Source of the DNA: Cycas panzhihuaensis
Taxonomy: Eukaryota; Cycadophyta
Length of the DNA: 64,000 nt
Direction of reading: 5' to 3'
Assembly (NCBI GenBank): GCA_023213395.1
Contig: CM041465.1
Location: 45,763,741 to 45,827,740, forward strand
Positions within the stretch are counted from its first letter, which is position 1. Every line of letters begins with the position of its first letter. The notes below the pieces were generated by a model. That model did not search any database. It had not been told where the DNA came from and saw nothing but the letters and a program-made list of their open reading frames with translations. The position numbers and the translations under genes were made by a program. Below, piece by piece: positions 46,919 to 57,573 of the stretch.

Positions 46919-47926
46919 CTAGTGATTCTGCGTAGGATTTATCATAAAACTTACAAGAATGCTGATAGAGTGTGTAATCTTTGGCCTTGTGTTGGTAGTA
47001 TAGATGAGACTACTTACAAGTTGCCTGTAGAGTGTTGCATCTGTCTCCCTAGTATCACTATCGACTAAGAGTTTAACATTAGGTTCTATAGGTGTAGCCA
47101 CTAGTCGAACACCTTCCAACTGAAACTTTGTTAGAAGATCGTTGATATATTTTTTTTGGGAGAGAAAGGATTTGCCATTTTTTTGAGTTACTTCAATTTC
47201 CAAGTAATATTTCATCAACCCGAGGTCAGACAATTCAAAAGTTTTAGCAAGGTCCTTCTGTAGCTGGCTGATTACGTGTTCACTATTCCCCGTTATTAGC
47301 ATATCATCCACAAAGATTAAGAGGTAAGTGACTTTATCATTTTGGTGTTTGATGAATAGTGTTGTATCAATATCTTAATAGTCACAAACCTCATATCCAA
47401 GTTGCCTTATTCTTTTAGACAACTTGGTAAACCAAGCATGAGGGGTTTGTTTTAGGCCGTACAAGGACTTTCTAAGCCTGCAAACCTTATGCTCTTGACT
47501 GACAATCTCGTATCCTTCTGGTTGAGCCATGTAAATTTTTGCTTTAAAGTCCCCATTGAGAAATGCAGTCTTAACATCGAGTTGGTGGATTTTCCAACCC
47601 TATTGAGCAGCCAAGGGTATAAGAGTTCTGATTGTAGGCTACTTGGTTGTAGGAGCAAAGATTTTAGTGTAGTCGATGCCTTCCCTTTGCGTGAATCCTT
47701 TTGCTACTAATCTCTCCTTGTGATTTTTTAGGGTGCCATCTGATCTGTACTTGTTTTTGAACACCCATTTGTTTTGAACTACCTTTCTTCCAAATGGTAG
47801 ATCAACAAGCTCCCATGTCCTATTCTTGATAAGAGATTTGTACTCTTCGTTCATGGCATTTTTCCAAGCTGCATGCTTTACAGCTTCTTGGTACGTTAGG
47901 GGCTCTTCATTAAGAGCAAGGTGCAA
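46919..47926 (-). pseudogene. Copia A reverse transcriptase
   Basis: Opens with EPLTYQEAVKHAAWKNAMNE, NRTWELVDLPFGRKVVQNKW and RLVAKGFTQREGIDYTKIFA. A stop at about 47,639 is followed in another frame by QLDVKTAFLNGDFKAKIYMA and LYGLKQTPHAWFTKL. The palm motif IFVDDMLITG (the YVDD position, FVDD here) is intact near 47,290-47,320. It ends with KYYLEIEVTQKNGKSFLSQK and TLYRQLVSSLIYTTNTRP. Confidence 0.85.
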
Positions 47927-48041
47927 TTCTACTTATTTAAGCTCAACGGAAAGTGATTCATGCATCTTTGCTCTATGGGCACTTCTAGCGCCAGTTTTGC
48001 GTACTTCATCTGGTCGCATGTCCTTGTGTAGTCGGTAGGCT

Positions 48042-48737
48042 TCACGAAAACCTCGAGTTGGAAATGAAAAGGTCTTTGTTTTGGTCCTGAAAAGAATCAT
48101 GTGAAATGTTTGGCATAGAGGAAGTTGAAAATGCTGGAGAAGATGGGCTAGCCACTGATGTTTGAGAAGGTGGTCCTTCTGCTATGGCTTTGCCTTTGTC
48201 AACTTGGCTGCTCTCAAATGATGGTGCTATATGTGCACACATTGGCTGGGAGTCACAACGTGTATCTTCTGGGGCTCTATTGTCAGATTTCAAGATTTTG
48301 AACAATTGTTGAGCATCTCCCCCCCTAAATCTTGGAATCTGGATATCAAATTCAATAGCATCATTAAATCGGTATGAAGGTATCTTGGAGTCAAGTCTGA
48401 GTAATTGATCTTCAGTCTCTACAAAGATAACATCTCTAGTGATGATGATTTTGTGTTGTGAAAGTAGAAAAATCTCATACCCCTTTTTGTCCATAGGGTG
48501 TCCGATAAAGATGTCTTTGAGGGCTCTATCTTGGAGTTTGTTTTTGTGTTCCTCCAGAATGTGAGCATAACAAGTAGAGCCAAAAATTTTGAAGTGGGAG
48601 ATAGAGAGGGTTTGTCCATACCATATTTCATGTGGAGAGGGGCCAAGCTTGGAGGGACTAACGATGTTGATGCAATACACGACAGTCGAGATAGCCTTAG
48701 CCCAAAGATAGACATGGACATTCTTATATACTAGCAT
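48042..48737 (-). pseudogene. Copia A integrase C-terminal part and linker
   Basis: A 231-codon open frame whose start is continuous with the integrase core. It holds YLWAKAISTVVYCINIVSPS, HEIWYGQTLSISHFKIFGST, and then RALKDIFIGHPMDKKGYEIF with VIFVETEDQLL, the usual region between integrase and RT. A Ser/Pro-rich linker (PPSQTSVASPSSPAFSTSS) follows. Confidence 0.85.
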
Positions 48738-49279
48738 AGCACGAGCATGTTCATGATGGTCCTGCTCATGTGCTTGACAACTCTATTTTGCTGGGGTGTA
48801 CTTGCAACAGTGGTCTAATGTTTGATCCTATGGTGACGTAGGTACGATTCAGACTCATTAGAGGTGTACTCGCCACCATTGTCAGTCATGAGTATTTTGA
48901 TCTTGAATCTAGATTCATTTTCCACGCGAGCCTTGAAAGCTTGAAACATAGAAAAGGCTTCATCTTTCTTTGCAAGAAAATTAACCCATACTTTCTTGGT
49001 AAAATCATCAATGAAAGTAATATAGTACCCCTTTTGTTTGAGAGAAGGGATGGGCATATGGCCGCATATATCTGAGTTTTTAAGTTGCAAAGGTTGGCTA
49101 GATTTCGACTGACTACGAGGAAATGGTTGTCTTTGAGATTTGACAATGATACATGCTTCTCATTTGAAGGGCTTAGAGGAGAGCCTAGGCATATTGGGAA
49201 GAGTGGCATGTAGTTCTCTTAAACGATCAATTTTGATATGGCTCATACGAGTATGTCATAGGGCCGCTTGGGACAACTT
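48738..49279 (-). pseudogene. Copia A integrase catalytic core
   Basis: SDICGHMPIPSLKQKGYYIT supplies the first catalytic Asp, FIDDFTKKVWVNFL follows, and KILMTDNGGEYTSNESESY supplies the second. The third block, normally NGVxERxNRT, reads NRVVKHMSRT after a stop. The catalytic Glu is Lys (AAG on the minus strand, plus-strand 48,773-48,775). This and the neighbouring Gly-to-Arg, Arg-to-His and Asn-to-Ser changes are all G-to-A or A-to-G transitions. The domain is catalytically dead. Confidence 0.85.
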
Positions 49280-49663
49280 TTAAGGAGTCAGGGTTGTGGT
49301 AAAAGTAGAGTCATCATCAACATAGTTAGCTTCAGAGAATGGTGAGCCAATTAGGTGAAAAAGTTTGCTATCAAGAATTCTGGTCATAACCACATCATTT
49401 GAAGGAGGGTGAATGACATAGAGAGTTTGATTAATTGCAGTTATATTCAAATCAAATCCACGAGAGACAAGGGTAGATAGGGAGAGCAGGTTCTGCTTTA
49501 GAGCAGGGATATATAAAACATCAACAAGGGTAAAATCTGGAAGGCCTGGGAGTTTCAGGCAAACAATTCCAAGTCCTTTGACTGGCTGAGATGATTTGTT
49601 AGCCATGTGTACAACACCACGAACTTCAGAGTCAAAATCCTGAAAGAACTGATGATATGACAA
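49280..49663 (-). pseudogene. Copia A pre-integrase domain
   Basis: 127 codons with GLGIVCLKLPGLPDFTLVDV, then LYIPALKQNLLSLSTLVSRG and LYVIHPPSNDVV. It is the gag-pre-integrase region between the protease and the integrase core. The H..H C..C zinc-finger part lies beyond its end in another frame. Confidence 0.8.
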
Positions 49664-50904
49664 GTCATATGTTGTGTTGCTCTAGTATCCATGATCCAAG
49701 ATGAAGTATTTGAGGTGGCACTATTTACAATTCCAAGTGGTGAAGGCAAAAGTGAATAAGCATAGCCACAATGAGCCTCAATATACTTAGTGGATCTATC
49801 AACAACATTTGATGAGTGGTCATAATTCTTTGAAGGTGTGCATGAGCAAATTGCGTTCCACCAAAAGCATCTTCAAAAGAAGTATTATCAACATTATGTG
49901 CACCATGGCGCTGTTGATAGCTTGGTAGTTTGTTGGTGGCAGCTCTGCAATTTTTGGCAGTGTCCTTTTCTATTACACCTTTGGCACACAATTATTTGAT
50001 TTACAGTCCCATAAGAAGTATTAGGCTAGTTGGATTGTCTTTGATTACTAGATCTGGGTCCATGTTGATTATTTTGGCCTTAGCCTTGAGACTGTTTTTG
50101 TTGGAGTTGAGGAGCTTGTTGACCAAGAGGACGTTGTCCTTGTTGTCTACCTCTGCCTCTTCCACGGGAATTACCACCTTTGTGAGAGTATTGACCTTGA
50201 TTTTTGGTATAAAAAAGATCTTCTTCCACTTCAAAAGCGGCATCAGCTGGATTTGATGTAGTGGCAAAGTTGGTATTAAAGGTCTTATCAAATTCAATGA
50301 ATTTATCAGCAAGAGCCTCAAAATTTAGGGTTTTTAAAGTGCCACTAAATTGAAGACTTTTCAGTAGATTTTTGTAATATGGGATATGGAGACATGACTG
50401 AATCAAGAAAGCCCATGTAATGTATTGAGTTTTGAAATCTTTATCAATGGCTTGCTTGATTGGATGAAGGAGATTGATTGTCTCAATTGCGTGTCTTTTC
50501 TGCATTTTCAATTTACTTATCTTTAGCACTAAGTGAACAAATTCTAAGTCTAATTTAGTGTGAAAGTTTTTCTTAAGAACTTCAAGAATTTTCCATGCTG
50601 TATCGTGTACAACTTCATCAATGAGATTATGCAGGGAATAATTAGTGACAAGGAGTATCTCTGCATGGATTTTATCATCATCAAGTTCCCATTGGCATTT
50701 GGCTGCAACTTTAGTGGGAGCAGTTGGAGCACCTCCTTCAGAAGTAGCTGTGGTAGCTATAGCAGGAACAACTGGTGTAAGTTGCAAGTGATCTCTCCAA
50801 AGACCTTCATACTTTATAGCATTTCTGACACCAGTGAACCATATGTCCCAATTTTCTTTCCCTTTAAGAATGAGGTTTACATTTTGCTTGAACTGTAAAG
50901 ACAT
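49664..50904 (-). pseudogene. Copia A gag and protease
   Basis: I choose the Met at 50,904 (MSLQFKQNVNLILKGKENWD) over an upstream in-frame Met at 50,994, because copia gag normally opens near the GxNWxxW block. The gag domain runs through KNFHTKLDLEFVHLVLKI. A Gly/Arg/Gln-rich tail (SRGRGRGRQQGQ) ends at a stop near 50,080. A CX2CX4HX4C knuckle near 49,935-49,980 is split by a frameshift (CQRCNRKGH, then AKNCRA). The protease motif SSWIMDTRATQHMT has Arg at the Gly of Asp-Thr-Gly (plus-strand 49,681-49,683, GGA to AGA), which should inactivate it. Confidence 0.85.
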
Positions 50905-51068
50905 TGTGTCTTTTGAGAAGGGAAGAAATGAACAAGGGACTATAAAACTGATGGCAATAAATGACCAATCACTGTTTACAAATGGGAGATGCAATGAAGT
51001 AATGTAGCAAAAGGAAGAAGAAGTGAGAATGGTTGCTCAAAGATGAAGGGAGCAACTTAGAGAAAAGT

Positions 51069-51275
51069 CACCAACACTTGTGACAAATATTAACCTAACG
51101 CAGCAGGAATATGAGAAGCACTATGATGAAAATTGGCCACTAACGCTTGTGGCAAATATTAACCTGACGCAGTAGGAATATGAGAAGCACTATGATGAAA
51201 ATTGGCCACTAACACTTATGGCAAATATTAACCTGATGCAACAAGAATATGAGAAGCACTATGATTGTGATTACA
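51069..51275. repeat. Three 69-bp tandem units in A's leader
   Basis: Units start at about 51,069, 51,138 and 51,207. Each holds AAATATTAACCT, then GAATATGAGAAGCACTATGA. They differ by a few bases each. They lie about 165 bases upstream of gag on the minus strand, in what should be the untranslated leader of A. Confidence 0.9.
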
Positions 51276-51280
51276 CTATG

Positions 51281-52520
51281 GATCACTTTTTACAAATAAG
51301 TAAGTGATCAATATACAAGATTGTAGGCCAATGTGGAAGCTGACATCATTGGGTGTACACAACTTGAAACTCAAATGTAGGATGCGTAATCAACCCAATA
51401 ACCTCTAACTTGTGTCCAATGTATAGTTGAGGTTGTTGAAGGGATGCTTAGGCTTCTAGTAGAATTAAGTTGGCCTTCACCTACGATACCTGCAATTGTG
51501 TTTGGTGATGAAATCCAAGTCACAATGGAGTTCAGGTACTCACAATGGAGGCCAAGTATTCCCAATCCTCACCCAGTACCCAATGAGTAGTTATATACCT
51601 CCTCCAAAGAGTGGTACGTGCATACGCATGGCTATGATAGATATTGGATCGGGTATATTTTAATCTTGTATTAAAGTTTCAGTTTTTCCGGTTGGTTATC
51701 AGGATGATCCCTTATTGAGGCACGGTGGTATGGCTAACCAAATCTCACCAATATTCCGGTTCAGCTCAGTCCCAACATGAAACCCACATCTCTTTTATGG
51801 CACAACACTCTGCGAACCAAGGTATCTCAACCTTGGCGAGTGTGTGAATAGGTACAAGATGGTGGAAAATAATGTATGTGATGCGTTCTTTTTAGGTAGA
51901 GTGAAAAAATTATCGAATTTTTATCAAACGTACATGTAATTGAAAATAAAGTGCTTGCTTGGAGTGTCTTTAGAGTGCTTACTTGAGGTGATTTTGGAGT
52001 GCTAAAATGTAATGCTGATAAGTGAGTGAGGACACCGAATATTGCTCCGATCCAGATGTTTTTTTTACTCACTTTTACAAAGGGCTTTTAAGCCTTATAA
52101 AAAGAAGGAAGAAAATTTCTTCACTTTCTCCCACGATAATGAAATTGAGTGTCAATTTTTTTGCTGCAAACTACACACTCCTAAAAACATTTAAGAAGGC
52201 ATCCAAAAGGCCAAGCATTTAGAACAAGTAATGGCATGGAGAAATAAGGGATTTAACAATAATTGAATTGATTGGTATGTTAGAAGATACAATGTTTTCA
52301 TAGAAAAATGATGTTAGATACCAAAACCAACCCAAATGATATTAATAGAAATTCTGTGTCAGCATCAGCCATAATGATATTAATAGAAATTTTGTGATAG
52401 CATCCACTGTGGTAAATTGAGAAAAAATTGGTATAGATCCTTATAAATTAAAGAAGGATATGGTTGAGTTTAGGGCACAACGACTCTATTTCTTTTGTGG
52501 CCAAAAGTGGAGTAGGGGGC
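51281..52520. other. No recognisable gene; flank of A
   Basis: The 5' LTR and primer site of A should lie here but are not recognised. A hairpin CCAAGGTATCTCAACCTTGG is at 51,818-51,837. A spaced pair ATGATATTAATAGAAATT..TGTG lies at about 52,337 and 52,376. Confidence 0.45.
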
Positions 52521-52859
52521 TGTTGAATTATTTAATAGAGAATATGCAATATCATTATCAATGAGATAAACAACAAAAACATTATGGTAATTTCATTAAT
52601 TCAGAACCGAAACATCTACATCATAATGATATGACTCTACATCATGACTCCATAATAATGACTCCATCACAACTATACTTATTACTTTATTTTAGTCACT
52701 TATTTATACAACAAATGTGAGAATATGTAGGATGAGGTGTGGGATGAGTGGGACCCACTAACCTCTAACATGACCAATGACATACCACATTATTTGACCA
52801 ATAAACCAAAGACCACCTACTTGCACAAATGTACATTACAATATAATATTACTTCAACA
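52521..52859 (-). repeat. LTR of element E
   Basis: 339 bp with 7-bp inverted ends TGTTGAA..TTCAACA. On the minus strand a polypurine run (TTAAGGGGAGG) precedes it and GTATAAATAAG gives a TATA box about halfway. The plus-strand side is also purine-rich (GTGGAGTAGGGGG), so orientation rests mainly on the TATA box and the minus-strand gag. Confidence 0.7.
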
Positions 52860-52870
52860 CCTCCCCTTAA
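52860..52870 (-). other. Polypurine tract of E
   Basis: Minus strand TTAAGGGGAGG adjoins the LTR start. Confidence 0.6.
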
Positions 52871-53139
52871 CGCACATTTGGGGTTATTTGAATTTGCAAC
52901 GTCTTGTTCTTGGAATTGTCTTAAAGATAATGTCTTCAACTCCAATCCTGTAATGATGTCTTTGTTGTAGTAGCTCTTGAAAGTAATGACCCTTGAACTT
53001 GACATTCTTCATTCTGGTGTTCTAATATGGATTCTTCACTATATGAAAAGTATGGTAAATCATAGTTGGTCCAATTTGATTGTGATGTAGATCCTATAGG
53101 CAATTCTATCGTTAATCGTATTCATGAATACTAACAACA

Positions 53140-53591
53140 TCTTGAAATTCAAAATTTACATCAAGCATGTCTTCAATCATTGTTTCAATCACAACCTACT
53201 TGTCTTCACTTTCCTCAACACACAACTAATTAGTATTAATTGAATCAATATTAGGAATTGAAGGTAAAACACTAATAGAGGAATCAACATCATGAGAATC
53301 ATCTGTAGAATGAGCATCAACATCTTGTATGAATTCCCCTTAATCAACAAGTTCTTCAACTTTTGGAGCAAAATCTTCAACAACAAAGGTTTCTTCACAT
53401 GCAGTTAGAAATTCTTCAATAATAGAGTTTTCACACTTAGTTATAGATTCATCAATAGCCTCATCAAAAGTGCTACCGTCATCATCTCCTGTATCATAAC
53501 CATTAACAATCTTATTTACTTTTTTAATTGCTTTTTCCACAACTTGTTATATCTCTTTAGGAGTCTTTTTTGATGTATTCTTCAAAATGTT
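53140..53591 (-). pseudogene. E: acidic downstream reading frame
   Basis: This follows the gag-like frame after a stop. NILKNTSKKTPKEIQQVVEK leads into a 66-codon stretch with GYDTGDDDGSTFDEAIDESI and CENSIIEEFLTACEETFVVE. Another stop and more acidic sequence (DVDAHSTDDSHDVDSSISV) follow. It is strongly acidic and unlike the basic zinc-knuckle tail of an ordinary copia gag. Function unknown. Confidence 0.5.
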
Positions 53592-53921
53592 TCAAGCTTC
53601 TTTGGCATTACTAGCATGATGAATTGTAGGAATGACAAAATGATAGGAAGAAGGAAGCTTATCTTTATCTAATGCAGCAAGAATAACAACAATTGTTGTA
53701 CTATCTTTTTTCTTAAGCTTTTCTTTTCCTTCTTCATCAATAGGAACATCATATCCATCAGTAATAATTTCCCATAACCTTTTGTACACGAATACATTTT
53801 TCATTTTGTCTGCCCAATAGCGATAGTTTGTTCCTGTGTACTTGGGTAAAAGGAAGGGAAAGTCTTTAAAGTAATATTCATTCCTTTCAGGTACGAATAT
53901 GATTATGTCATTAACTTCCAT
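53592..53921 (-). pseudogene. E: copia gag N-terminal domain
   Basis: 109 codons from Met 53,921: PFLLPKYTGTNYRYWADKMK, VFVYKRLWEIITDGYDVP, KKKDSTTIVVILAALDKD and then NAKEA before a stop. The (Y/F)xGxNYxxWxxxM..L..LWxI(I/V)..G pattern is the N-terminal part of plant copia gag. The stop is at the position of a conserved Trp (AKEAW-like). Confidence 0.75.
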
Positions 53922-54382
53922 GGCTGTAAGTATGAATTGCTCCTGAATGCATCACGCAAGTTCTATGCATCCACTTCAAACTTAAATAACTTAATCAAAT
54001 CAACACCAAAAAACTTCAAAACATAGCTCAAATTCTTCGTTTTTAAATCACGATCCCATCGGTTTAGACGATTTGCAAATTAGACTCCTAGATACAAAGA
54101 TATTGATGAAAACGTACAAACACCTCCTTATGAAAATAAAATTGACGTTGTTAGGGTTTTAGCCCCTTTAGTAGATTAATGGCTAGTCACATTGACACTG
54201 TATAAGACCAAGGACTTAACTACTTGGGGGCTAACAAACTCCAAACTGTGTTCTAATCTAATTAAATTAATCAAAATCTTTGGAAAAAATATTACCTAAA
54301 GTCAAAAAAATATAACCTGCAAACTCATTAACTGATTACAACGGTATTGGATGAATTTTTTTTGTAGATGAATTTCTTATTT
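53922..54382 (-). other. Leader of E, truncated by B
   Basis: Non-coding sequence between E's gag start and the LTR of B. The primer site and 5' LTR of E are absent and are expected on the far side of B. Confidence 0.4.
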
Positions 54383-54599
54383 TGTAGAAAGAACCCTCGA
54401 TTCTTCATTAATGAAAAAATGAGTATAAATACATTACACGTTGTATGGGACAAATGGCAACCGCTCAATGTGATTTTGCCACTTGTCATTTTGAGAGAGA
54501 AAGGGGAAGTGATACATGACCCTCATAATGTGTTTTGAATACACTTTAATCTTTACAAAGTATGCTAGGAATATCCTAGATAAAACATTACTTCTAACA
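54383..54599 (-). repeat. 3' LTR of copia B
   Basis: 217 bp on the minus strand, from TGTTAGAAGTAATG to TTTCTACA. It is homologous to the plus-strand LTR of C at 59,144-59,357, sharing GTAATGTTTTATCTAGGA, CCCCTTTCTCTCTCAAA, GTGGTTGCCATTTG-like and AATGACAAGTGGCA-like blocks. Confidence 0.85.
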
Positions 54600-54610
54600 C
54601 CCTCTCTTAA
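54600..54610 (-). other. Polypurine tract of B
   Basis: Minus strand TTAAGAGAGGG adjoins the LTR start. Confidence 0.8.
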
Positions 54611-55379
54611 TATTTTATCTATTTAATTCCTAACCTATTTCTGAATGACGTAAATTTGTCTCTACTTAAGGGTTTTGTATGAGCATCAACAACTTGGTTT
54701 GCTGAAGTACAATGCAGAAGTTCAATCTCTTTGTTTTGAATTTTTTCTCTGATGAAATGATGATGTACTTCTATATGTTTGGTCCTTGCATGTAGCATTG
54801 GACTCTGTCATCTTGATTGTGCTTTGATTGTTGCAGAATAATTGAGTAGGTGTTGTTTGCTCTTGTCCAAGATCTTTTAGAAGTTGTCCAATCCATACTC
54901 CTTCACATGTTGCATTTACTGCTGATTTGTACTCTTGCTTTTGTTGAAGACAAGGCTATTGTATGTTGTTTTTTGCTGCTTCAGGATATTAAGGCTGTTC
55001 CTAGAAAGAAACAGTATCCTGATGTTGATTTCCCATCCATTCCGTCTCTTGCCCAATCAGAATCATAAAACCTTGTTAACTGCATATCGTTGTTTTTTAC
55101 ATATTCTAGACTAAGATTTATTGTCCATTTCAAATACCATAGAATTCTCTTTGGAGCATTCCAATGAGGTATCTTTGGATTTTCCATGAACCTGGAGACC
55201 ACACCAATCGCATAAGAGATGTCTGGTCTGGTAGCTATAAGATAGATCAAGTTCCCAATCAGTTGTCTATACGTGGTTGCATTCACAGGTTGTGCTTCGT
55301 ATTCAATATTTAGTACATAGCTTGTTTCCATGGGTGTGGCTATACTATTGCAATTTTCCATGTTGAACTTTTTTAACAC
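54611..55379 (-). pseudogene. Copia B RNase H
   Basis: A 132-codon frame (54,981-55,379): NMENCNSIATPMETSYVLNI, YRQLIGNLIYLIATRPDISY, VSRFMENPKIPHWNAPKRIL, then YDSDWARDGMDGKSTSGYCF with the first catalytic Asp region, before a stop. The rest, including NATCEGVWIGQLLKDLG, runs to about 54,640 with stops. It removes the RNA template in the particle. Confidence 0.85.
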
Positions 55380-56014
55380 ATTTTTGATGTATTTAGATTA
55401 GAGTTGTTATTCTGTCCAATTTCTATGCCTAGATAGTTATGCAACATTCCAAAGTTTGTTGTTTCAAACTGTTTTTTGATGTGTGCAATTGAATCTTCAT
55501 CATCTCCTGAGATCACCATATCATTTACGTACACTATTATAATGTAGATCAGACCTTGATTGTATTTTACATTTAGACTATGATCTGACTCACACCTGTG
55601 AAAGCCATTTTGGACAAGATATTTGTCCAATTTGGCGTACTAGGCGCTTGGTGCTTGCTTGAGTGCATACAATGCCTTTTTAAGTTTGCAGACCATATTT
55701 TCTTGACCGGCTTTCATGTATCCTTTAGGTTGGTGCATATAGACTTGTTCTTGAAGGTCTCCATTTAGAAAGGCACTTTTTACGTCCATCTGGTAAATTT
55801 TCCATCCTTTCAGAGCAACAATTGTAATTACTGTTCTCACAGTGTTCAATTTTACCATTGGTGAGAACGTTTCTTCATAGTCAATTTCAGCAGTTTGTGT
55901 GTAACCTTTTGCCACCAACCTGTCTTTGTACTTTTCAATTTTTCTATTTGGTTTTTCTTTTACTCTATATACCCATTTGTAGTTTACAATGGGTTTATCC
56001 TTAGGAGGTTCCAC
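55380..56014 (-). pseudogene. Copia B reverse transcriptase
   Basis: A 124-codon frame (55,640-56,014) holds [59 protein letters not shown] and LKKALYALKQAPSA before a stop at a likely former Trp. The next frame (55,373-55,630) contains IIIVYVNDMVISGDDEDS. The catalytic YVDD has become YVND: the first Asp codon is AAT (plus-strand 55,523-55,525). That Asp binds a catalytic metal, so the enzyme is dead. Confidence 0.85.
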
Positions 56015-56233
56015 TAGGGCTATAGTCTCATTCTTTCAAAGAGCTTCCATTTCTGGATCCATTGTTGCTCTCCATGTTTGGAACTTGTTTGCTTCTTCAA
56101 ATGTGTTTGGTTCAATAGAACAAACTAATGCTTGTGGTTTTTGAGATCTTGTCTTGTGTTTGAACACTTCTCCTTTTGTTTCTTCAAGGGTTTTTAGATA
56201 CCATTTTGGTACCTTTTTAGAGTTTCGCTCTTG

Positions 56234-56464
56234 CTATGGTTTCTGTTCTTCTTCTTGAGTAGTGTTGAGATCACTTGTTTGATTGATGTCAGATGTCTTT
56301 TGATCTGAAGTTTCACTTTCAGATTCAACATCTCTAGAAGTAATTACAAATTCCTCATCTGGTTGGACTATATTCAACTTTTTATCATTTATGTCTATTT
56401 GTTGATACTTTATTTTGGTGTTCTTTACCTCTTCATCAAATATCACATCTCTACTAACATACAA
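56234..56464 (-). pseudogene. Copia B integrase-RT linker
   Basis: MYVSRDVIFDEEVKNTKIKY opens the linker, which then becomes Ser/Thr/Glu-rich (ESETSDQKTSDINQTSDLNT). The xxSRDVxFDE motif is the usual end of the copia integrase region. Confidence 0.8.
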
Positions 56465-57042
56465 TTTGTTAGTTTTTGGGTCAAGACACTTGTATGCTTT
56501 TGAGCGATTATTGTACCCAAATAAGCTTTACAACCAAAGACTTTGAGATGACTTACATCTGGTTTATGTCCAGTCCATGCTTCTTCGGGTGTCACCTTGT
56601 CCATTGCTTCAGTTGGACTCTTATTGATTAGATACACAGTTGTATTGACCACTTCTGCCGAGTATATTTTTGTGATTTCCTTGTCATCCAACAAGCATCT
56701 GGCTATTTCTAGAATTGTTCTATTCATTCTTTCTACTACACCATTTGACTATGATGTATAAGGAGGTGTGACCTGTCTGCGGATTCTATGCAGTTTACAG
56801 AACTGAAAGAAATATTTGGATACGTATTCTCCTCCTCCATCAGAGCGAACACACTTGATTTTTTGACTGCTTTCCAATTCCACTTCTATTTTAAATTCTT
56901 TGAAATAATCAAGTGCTTCTGACTTGCTAAACAAGAAATATACCCATGTTTTTCTAGAGAAATCGTCAATGAAGGTTAGAAAGTACTGTGCAACATTTGT
57001 TAAGACTGGCGTGAAAGGACCACAAAGATCAGTATGAACCAA
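56443..57042 (-). pseudogene. Copia B integrase
   Basis: VHTDLCGPFTPVLTNVAQYF carries the first Asp, FIDDFSRKTWVYFL follows, and KCVRSDGGGEYVSKYFFQFC carries the second. A TAG after TPPYTS (plus-strand near 56,750) interrupts the TPQxNG block. SNGVVERMNRTILEIARCLL keeps the catalytic Glu. The C-terminal part, AMDKVTPEEAWTGHKPDVSH and LKVFGCKAYL, is intact. A single stop separates the two halves. Confidence 0.85.
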
Positions 57043-57060
57043 ATCTAATTTGGTTTGTGC

Positions 57061-57573
57061 TCACCATGTGCATTTTGCAAAAGGAGTTCTGTGTTGTTTA
57101 CCTATCATAGAGCTTTTGCATATGAATGAATTAAACAAAATGTCAGGCAGACCATTCACCATTTTTGAATTTTTTATTCTTTCTAACCTATCATGTGAGA
57201 TATGCCCATACTTCAAGTGCCATATTTTATTAGCATCATTTCTTGTCATAGTAAGTGAATTTACATCAGATATAGGTTTAGTGGGTCCTTTGTCAGGTAC
57301 CGCAGGGGTAGAAAACAACTTATAGAGTTTGTTGCATTTTACCCCTTCAACAATTACAATACCATTCTTTTTCATATCCAAAATATGACAATGACCATTT
57401 TTATCAAATATTGTTCTCAGTTTCTTTTCATTCAACTGAGATACTGACAGGAGATTTTTCTTCTTTTCTGGTACAAAAAGAACATTCCCTATTCGTTGAA
57501 AATTTTCATCAATTTTAATGGCTATTTGACCAATCCCTTTTATGTGAAGGGAAAAATTATCCCCTAATTCCAC
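57061..57573 (-). pseudogene. Copia B pre-integrase domain
   Basis: 170 codons: NFSLHIKGIGQIAIKIDENF, VLFVPEKKKNLLSVSQLNEK, and then IWHLKYGHISHDRLERIKNS with the H..H pair of the zinc-binding segment, followed by ICKSSMIGKQHRTPF. In the last block the first Cys of C..C is present; a frame break follows. Confidence 0.8.

Larger units (their letters stand above)
45628..51280 (-). mobile_element. Ty1/copia element A, minus strand, inactive
   Basis: On the minus strand the order is gag (from 50,904), zinc knuckle, protease, integrase, reverse transcriptase and RNase H (to 46,363), then about 430 bp, a polypurine tract and a candidate 3' LTR. Coding capacity of about 4.5 kb is nearly complete but split by frameshifts and stops. 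No matching 5' LTR is found above 51.3 kb, so the right border is uncertain. The candidate 3' LTR appears to interrupt a gypsy relic on the left. Confidence 0.8.
52521..54382 (-). mobile_element. Short copia-type element E, minus strand, pol absent
   Basis: An LTR at 52,521-52,859 is joined on the minus strand to about 1.06 kb of interior that opens with a copia gag-like frame (start 53,921). It contains no protease, integrase or RT. About 460 bp of leader follow before B's LTR at 54,383, so the 5' LTR of E is cut off, probably by insertion of B. This looks like a non-autonomous, gag-only element that would depend on enzymes from another copy. Confidence 0.55.

Noticed and set aside
51069-51275. 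Regularly spaced repeats resembling a small CRISPR array
   Set aside because: Units are directly tandem without unique spacers, in a plant retrotransposon leader.
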